Shown here one piece after another: positions 57,595 to 64,000 of a DNA stretch of 64,000 nt (its first letter is position 1; the number at the start of each line of letters is the position of its first letter). The notes below the pieces were generated by a model, which worked only from the letters and a program-made list of their open reading frames with translations, was not told the origin of the DNA and did no database searches. The DNA comes from Diphasiastrum complanatum. Taxonomy: Eukaryota > Streptophyta > Lycopodiopsida > Lycopodiales > Lycopodiaceae. Both the position numbers and the translations under genes were made by a program. The stretch lies in assembly GCA_029204225.1 (NCBI GenBank), contig CM055105.1, positions 15,336,632-15,400,631 on the forward strand, given 5' to 3'.

Positions 57595-58026
57595 CAAGCG
57601 CCATTCCAGATCGGGGGTCCCGATGTGAGTGACTTCCCTCCAAGCAAGCCGCCCGACATACATCAAACTTAACCAACTCGAAGCTTCGTTACAAACGAGT
57701 AACATCCATTCCAAGCAAGCGGTCTGACTTACATCAGACTTAACCAACTGAAAGCTTCGTCATGAGCGCTGGAAGCCAACCTGGCGCCACGCCAGACTTG
57801 ACAGCCATAAACAAGCAACGTCCAAGCAAGCCATCCAACTCAGCCGACAGGTTAGAGCCCGTTCCCCAAGAGCTTAACCCATTCATGTTCATGCAAGGAA
57901 CACTCAGAACCACAAGCCGCGACAGATATGGAAACAACCAGTTCCTGGACCAAATGGTCCCGATAGCATACCGCTGGCGCCATGGACCGAATGGTCCCGA
58001 CGGCATACCGCTGGCGTCCGGGATAC
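57595..58026 (-). repeat. N3 5' LTR, segment 2
   Basis: Continues the LTR interrupted at 45300; closely matches 62200-62640 of the N4 LTR. Ends in GGGATAC, the target of the B-type solo LTR. Confidence 0.8.
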
Positions 58027-58946
58027 TGTTGCGCCGACACCTCAAAGGGCGCTGGGACTTGAGCGGTTTTCCCAACACGCACTTAAGTCTAACATTCATC
58101 CATCATGCACTTACGTAAAAGCCAACTCAGAAACGTAACAAGCTTAACCATTCAGACTTAAGAAAACTAGAATCCCAACCAACCCGAAAGCCAACTCAAA
58201 ATCCGTCCCCAAAAGGTAACCAAAGGCAAAGACAAGCCACACATGAAACCCAAGGCATAATGGTCGCCAAACTGACCAATTGGCATAGCGGCAAGCCCCA
58301 TGTCGATGACAGGGACCCTTAGGCGCCAACGACGCAAAAAGGTTGTAGTAAGGGTCCTTCCACTTGGACCAGTCCCGGAGGCGAAACCGAAATGGTAATC
58401 TTCCCCAAGGATCAACTTTATTAGATTTGGAAGAGATTACATTCATACATAGACTGACCGGTCTCGGGGCCACCAACACGTGCTGGGCATTGTGCGTGGC
58501 TCGTGCTGGTAGAGGGAGCTGAGACCTGGCGACTGGATTCCTGGCGCTGGTTGAGCTGCCCAAGTTTCTGTCTGCCGGACCCCCCCTATAGTTCTGTTGT
58601 AATTCGGCGCACCCCCTCTGGTTTGAAACATAGTGATTTCTGGTAAAGCACGCTTTTTAAGACTTAGTTTTTATTTTGCTGATTAAGCCTGGCAAGCCTG
58701 GCAGAATCAGTCTGGCTCCTGGACATGGGTCCCGGGAGCCGTCCCGGCGGACGAATCAACCTGCTTTCCTGACTAGGCCATGACTCGAGCTCCAGAGCTA
58801 GCTCATGACTTTGTGACTACTTGACTGGCTCACCATAGGTCGGAGGCTCAGTCCTTGACATTCTAACTTGCTCTGGGACCTTAGAGAGTGTCACCCCTTT
58901 GAGTCTTACAGGGCACCCTGGGTGCACCCGAGTCAGCTTTACAACA
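58027..58946 (-). repeat. Solo B-type LTR inserted in N3 LTR
   Basis: 920 bp, TGTTGCGCCG to TTTACAACA on the + strand, with perfect duplication GATAC (58022-58026, 58947-58951). No internal sequence remains, so it results from LTR-LTR recombination of a G-type gypsy element. The empty site is seen at 62636-62646. Confidence 0.9.
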
Positions 58947-58951
58947 GATAC

Positions 58952-59295
58952 GACCCTCAGCTATGTGCCAAGTTAAAAATTTTGAAAGCGGCCTTACAAC
59001 TGGCGCTTTTACCGAACACTGAAACCCAGAAGGTAATCAGAGTCAGTTTGAGGAGAATCCCACTTTATTGATAAATCTGAGAAGGTTACATTTCAAGTGT
59101 GTGACCGACCCTAGTCTCAGGGGCGCTAGCATGCCAAGGCGAGAGCCATGACAACATTCTAGCAAGGGAGGCTGAGACTTGATTGGAGCTCGCCCTTAGT
59201 CGCAACCCGCACTCCCCTATAGTATTGGTGTGATTCGGCACCCCCCCTCATACCAAGCACTCTACCCAAGCTGGTAAAGCACGTTTTTCTCTCTA
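58952..59295 (-). repeat. N3 5' LTR, segment 3, truncated
   Basis: Continues to CACGTTTTTCTCTCTA and stops about 290 bp short of the LTR start. It then meets the patchwork junction at 59294-59338. Confidence 0.75.
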
Positions 59296-59338
59296 ACATG
59301 CTTCTAGAATGTCCCCCGTCCTGCCAACTACCCCGACC
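59294..59338. other. Patchwork junction between N3 and N4
   Basis: 22 bases (59294-59315) are identical to host-flank DNA at 63592-63613. An overlapping 26 bases (59313-59338) match the N4 leader at 61901-61926 with one mismatch. The N4 internal end follows. The pieces overlap by a few bases, as in templated repair. Confidence 0.65.
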
Positions 59339-62050
59339 TTTATAAAATTTGATGTCCTCATCAGATGTCAGATTAAAGTAAAGGTGTCTCCCAATTAAAA
59401 TAACTATACATTTAAGCTACTTGGCACAGTACTCAATTTACTGGCCACTTTTTATTAACATTGAAGCTGGCACACCACAAGTCGGAGGCTCAGTTCTTTG
59501 TACTGAAAAATTACATAACTTGAAAATATATCTTTGTCTGGGAAAAGCGTAGATTTGATATCGCTTTCGTAAAACCCGAGAACCTTATTAACTGGTGATA
59601 GAGGCCTTTCTTTGAAATGTTCGCCCCTGTCGCTTCTGACTTTCGACTTTGGAACTCCTTTGAGCTCCTGATTTGTCCTTGATGCACTTTGTGTTGAGCT
59701 CCCTGAGCTCCAGATTTGATCAGTTCCGCACAGGTATCAAGGCTCCCTGAGCCGAAGGATTTATCGTTTGATTGCCCACTTTATGGTCCACTTCCTGCCT
59801 TGTTGCTTCTGCACCTTGATTTCTCTCCTTGTCCAAGCCTGATCTTGATACTTTTCCATCTTGGCTCTTTAAGGTAGGCAAAGATTGAGTACTCCGCAAT
59901 GCACCTCTCACTTAGCTTGAAGTAGCTCTTTGAATTAGCCCAAATGTAACCATTGACCTCGTGGAAAGCCAAAGGGTCGCAGCAGTTTGATCCGCATCCG
60001 AACTATCTCTTCGCGTTTGTTTGAAGCACCATGTCCGTCGCGCAAAACTTGACTTTCACAATTCCATCACTGGTTAGTTGCCTCACAGTCAAAACAAGAA
60101 GTGTACATCGAGCTTGGCTTCAAGTAGCTCTCTTTGAATCAGAAACATGCACCCAGAGTTTGCACTAATCCGATCTCAACGCAAACTGTCCTCTAGCGTC
60201 CATTCGAAATACCAAGTCTTTCATGCAAGACTCAACTTTCACAGTTCCTTCATTGATCAGCTGCCTTACACGTAACACAAGCCAGCGTACTCATATGTTT
60301 CCTCATCATTGCTGGTCCAGAGAAAGCCTATAACAAACTTTCCTTTCCACAACAAAAGCTTGTCAACTTATTAGGTCCAAAGTTCGCCAGTCTCCTCGTG
60401 TGAGTATGGCTAGGTCACCTTGAATTTGCCCCCATTTTGATCAACTTTCATTCAAAATTTGCCCCAAGAGAGAGGTGTGTGTGATAGTTCCCCTCCACTT
60501 AATAAATCAGCTGATCGGACTTAGAGTAGAGTTCTTCGGACAAAAAGCCTTTCCAACACTTTGCTTCCCATCTGCTAGGATTATGGCTCGATCCAACTTG
60601 TTGCCAATCTCTGAAGAGGATCCTAGTCTTTTCCCCTTTGAGGAAAAACCCAACTAATACTGGATATCACCCATGCTCAGTGAGTTTCAGTTCCGAAGGT
60701 GGCCGTCCCAAAATGAAGACCAACTGCTATAGAAGATCTCCCCTGAAATTGCCCTTTCCAACTTTTGACTTCCTGCTTGCGTCTGGTGGGCGTTGTCGCA
60801 AATGAAACTAACCCAAGAAACAGGCTAGCCATCCATCCTTTGCAAACATTGAGTTATTTCGTTGTCGTTCACGTGTGAGTACTTGAACTGCAAATCCGCC
60901 CCACAGATTCTGTAGTCCTTTTTGTTTGATGGTATCAGCCTTCAAAAGAAAATGTTCCTTCTCGAGCCATCAGCTCCTTGTATCACAAGCAATCATGCAA
61001 ACCAGGCAAAGCACGAGTACTAAGACTCACCACGAATACGTACAAGTAAGACACTCAGGCAGGTTTACTAACAAGTAACAAAGACAAGGTCCGCCTTTGA
61101 GATGGTCCTGCCAACGGACCTTTGCCTGGCCGCGCCCATACAAATCGATCACGGAATCAGCCCACATAGGACACCCCTCCAACCATCCGTGCTTTCACCA
61201 TTAAGCAGCACATTGCCTCAGTCACGCCCCACCACCTTTTGGTCGATAGCCCTTATAGCTAAACGATCGGCAGCTATCCTTGAATATACCACCCCCGTGG
61301 ACGCACCCGTGCTTTCACCGTCAGGCAGCACATTGCCACAGTAACGCCCCCACCAAATCTAGTCGATAGCCCTTATAGCTAAACGATCGGCAGCGTGCCC
61401 CCCAATCGTGGACGCACCCGTGCTTTCACCGTTAGGCAGCACATTGCCTCAGTAACGCCCCCACCAAATTTGGTCGATAGCCCTTATAGCTAAACGATCG
61501 GCAGCTATCCTTGAATTTACCACCCCCGTGGACGCACCCGTGCTTTCACCGTTAGGCAGCACATTGCCTCAGTAACGCCCCCACCAAATTTAGTCGATAG
61601 CCCTTATAGCTAAACGATCGACAGCATACCACCCAAATCGTGGACGCACCCGTGCTTTCACCGTTAGGCAGCACATTGCCTCAGTAACGCCCCTACCAAA
61701 TTTGGTCGATAGCCCTTATAGCTAAACGAACGGTGGCCATCGCGAATATGTCACCCCGCACCCCACAAGGCACATACCGTGCTTACACCATCCTAATGGC
61801 AGCACATTGCCTCATCTGTCCTACGTGCAGACGGCGCCAGGCCCGAACCGCGGAAACTGACCGTGCTTACACCTCAAGGGTAGCACCTTGACTCATCAAG
61901 CCCCCGTCCTGCCAACCACCCCGACCGTGGATGCACCTGTGCTTACACTGTGGGCAGCACCTTGCACAACAGTTGTCTTGATGAACCCCAAACCGTGGCC
62001 ATTTCCGTGAGATTCGTATAGCTGACCGGCCAGTCGGCTCTGATACCACA
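59339..62050 (-). other. N4 internal region (non-coding, long form)
   Basis: About 2.7 kb, homologous to N1 and N3 internal regions. It starts at its left with TTATAAAATTTGATGTCCTCATC but lacks the purine tract and 3' LTR. It contains a tandem array at 61189-61740 and the PBS TGGTATCAGAGCC at 62048-62036. No gag or pol frame. Confidence 0.7.
61189..61740 (-). repeat. Alternating 120/111-bp tandem array in the N4 leader
   Basis: GTGCTTTCACC starts units at 61189, 61309, 61420, 61540 and 61652, giving spacings of 120, 111, 120 and 112. Two unit types alternate (one with CTATCCTTGAAT..., one with CAATCGTGGACG), so the higher-order unit is about 231 bp. Each unit contains one GTGCT...AGCAC hairpin. 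Confidence 0.8.
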
Positions 62051-63295
62051 TGTAGCGCAGACATCCCAAAGGGAGCCGGGAACCACGACTTAGCTTCCCA
62101 GCCTTCAACTCTTGCCATCCGAACCCACTTGACATACAAGCAGCCAACTCGCCAACAACGATCAGACTTAACCAACTTGAAGTTCCGAGGACCAACATTG
62201 AGATCCAACCTGGCGCCATGCCAGATCGGGGGTCCCGACGTGGGTGACTTCCCTCCAAGCAAGCCGCCCGACATACATCAAACTTAACCAACTCGAAGCT
62301 TCGTTACAGACGAGTAACATCCATTCCAAGCAAGCGGTCTGACTTACATCAGACTTAACCAACTGAAAGCTTCGTCACGAGCGCTGGAAGCCAACCTGGC
62401 GCCACGCCAGACTGGACAACCATAAACAGGTAACATCCACCCAAGCAAGCCATCCAACTCAGTCGACAGATTAGAGCCCGTTCCCCAAGAGCTTAACCCA
62501 TTCACGTTCATGCAAGAAACACTCAGAACCACAAGCCGCGACAGATATGGAAACAACCAGTTCCTGGACCAAATGGTCCTGACAGCATACCGCTGGCGCC
62601 ACGGACCGAATGGTCCCAACGGCATACCGCTGGCGTCCCGGGATACGACCCTCAGCTATGTGCCAAGTTAAAAATTTTGAAAGCGGCCTTACAACTGGCG
62701 CTTTTACCGAACACTGAAACCCAGAAGGCAATCAGAGTCAGTTTGAGGAAAATCCCACTTTATTGATAAATCTGAGAAGGTTACATTTCAAGTGTGTGAC
62801 CGACCCTAGTCTCCGGGGCGCTAGCATGCCAAGGCGAGAGCCATGACAACATTCCAGCAAGGGAGGCTGAGACTTGGTTGGAGCTCGCCCTGAGTCGCAA
62901 CCCGCACTCCCCTATAGTATTGGTGTGATTCGGCACCCCCCCCCATACCAAGCACTCTACCCAAGCTGGTAAAGCACGTTTTTCTCTCTCTAGGATTTTC
63001 TCTTTCTAGAAAGTCATTTTCTCTCTCTAGATTTTATTGATCCCCAGGCTTCCTTTAATCATGCCTAGATCGTGTGAGGTGATTGCACATCGATCTGAGC
63101 TCTCTGGACTTCGCTAGAACCGATCAAAGATTTTCAGCCATAGGAACTTGGCGCCGGCTGGATTCTGGTCACAGTGGTGTCGGGAGCGGCGCCGGCGCCA
63201 TTGGCGCCGGGAGCAGCAGGGGCGCTGCTGGCGCCGGGGACATAGCTGGCGCCGATGGCACCGGAAGTAAAGCTTGTAAAGGTAGCTTTACAACA
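62051..63295 (-). repeat. A-type LTR, 5' LTR of N4
   Basis: 1245 bp, complete (TGTAGCGCAG to TTTACAACA on the + strand). Best-preserved GGCGCC-rich U3 start at 63150-63260. AATAAA on the - strand near 62765. The five bases to its right are ATCTC. Confidence 0.85.
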
Positions 63296-63915
63296 ATCTC
63301 CCTCGATAAGGACGGGAAAAGCCTACGGGCTTTCATTTCACCGAGGTTAAGGCACTCTGCCCTTCACGGGGTAGATCTATAACCCAATTTTTTTTATTAG
63401 TGCTGTCCATCACAATGGACAACACATGTATAAAAGAAAATCAGAATTAAGTGTAGTCCTTTGAAACATACATGCAAAAGTCTGAGTGCACTCAAATTTG
63501 AAGTGTTCATTCATGACCACCATGGGTTTGGCAAACCGGGTTAGGCATGGCGTGATACAAGAGCCAGGAAATGCATAGTTATTTAGTCCCATAACATGCT
63601 TCTAGAATGTCCCTCGGCCATACATATACCCAAAGTTCGACATTGTCTCCCACGACTATACTTGAACAAGATCTGTTCTATAGGTCGTGCATCTGATCTG
63701 TGCCTTTGTGCATAGACAATCTCCACAACCCGGAGGACGAGATGTGGCTTGTTGGCTTGAGCGCGATTACCGCAGGGTTGCGATGGCCCTCGTGCCGTCA
63801 TGCTCTCTGCCAGATGACCGTCCCACCGACACATTCCACTGGTGGTGATGGCCGACAGGCGCTCTAACGGGTCTCTCTCTCTTTTTATATTTCGCACGCA
63901 ACCGCTCGCAACTCT
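63296..63915. other. Unassigned flank right of N4
   Basis: No gene recognised. A 104-codon frame on the - strand (63897-63583) has no known motif. It contains the 22-bp sequence (63592-63613) that recurs at 59294. GC content rises toward the rRNA fragment. Confidence 0.35.
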
Positions 63916-64000
63916 CGAGACTCCTTGGTCCGTGTTTCAAGACGGGTCGGATGGAAGGCCTGAAATCGCCAACGTCTCGAGCGCGCAGGTGCCCGAAGGC
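63916..64000 (-). rRNA. Large-subunit (25S/28S) rRNA fragment, runs off window
   Basis: The + strand contains GACTCCTTGGTCCGTGTTTC followed by AAGACGGGTCGGATGGAAGG, the reverse complement of the highly conserved LSU segment beside the D2 expansion (the region used for the LR3-type primer), and further on GAGCGCGCAGGTGCC as in plant D2. Sequence left of 63916 lacks the usual continuation (a GACATGTGTGCGAGTCAAC-type block on the sense strand), so the fragment is truncated or diverged there. It may be an rDNA pseudogene or an rDNA edge. Confidence 0.65.

Noticed and set aside
63296-63400. Possible tRNA or 5S rRNA right of N4
   Set aside because: The GC-rich stretch does not show a tRNA cloverleaf or 5S internal promoter boxes that I can find.

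Overview
This window looks like repeat-rich nuclear DNA from a land plant. The evidence is plant-type Ty1/copia and Ty3/gypsy (chromodomain) retrotransposons primed by initiator-tRNA-Met, Helitron ends, GT-AG introns, and pieces of plant-like cellular genes. The clade is not determinable by eye; the mix would suit a fern, bryophyte, lycophyte or gymnosperm as well as a flowering plant. Almost everything recognisable is transposable-element sequence. I see no intact ordinary cellular gene.

Layout. 1-6838: a decayed chromodomain gypsy element (G1, + strand; 5' LTR outside the window) whose integrase holds an internally deleted LTR element (3329-5062, TSD CACTG). 6839-7660: the promoter and first codons of an unrecognised gene (X1), cut by G1. 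8300-14940: broken copia pieces in both orientations. 14984-17399: a multi-exon, decayed transposase-like gene (- strand) with a candidate D-D-E set. 18416-20340: fragments resembling cellular genes (RBM28/NOP4-like, CDC48-like, a Pro-rich segment). 20517-24160: Helitron 3' ends, a Helitron Rep remnant and simple repeats. 24772-36180: a three-level nest, in which non-coding LTR element N2 (+, TSD AAAGC) contains element N1 (-, TSD GTCAC), which contains a truncated gypsy G2 (-). 36186-41250: mostly unassigned DNA with Helitron ends and an 18-bp minisatellite. 41254-42457: a second, more complete decayed copy of the X gene (X2). 42458-63295: a rearranged array of N-type elements (N3, N4), one LTR of which holds a 12.3-kb copia element C1 (TSD CCAAC). 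C1 in turn holds an almost pristine copia element C2 with a 1316-codon ORF. A B-type solo LTR (TSD GATAC) sits in the same N3 LTR. 63916-64000: a fragment of large-subunit rRNA on the - strand.

How the parts relate. The N family (A-type LTRs of about 1.2 kb, iMet PBS, purine tract, no coding capacity) shares LTR start, purine-tract context and leader sequence with the gypsy family of G1/G2 (B-type LTRs of about 0.9 kb). N elements are therefore best read as non-autonomous relatives that could use gypsy proteins in trans. The shared leader carries a repeated hairpin, GTGCT...AGCAC, which one copy has amplified into an alternating 120/111-bp array. C2 is the only element here that looks potentially autonomous; its gag-pol stop codon lies inside its own 3' LTR.

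All sequence comparisons were by eye. Family names come from motif recognition, not database searches.
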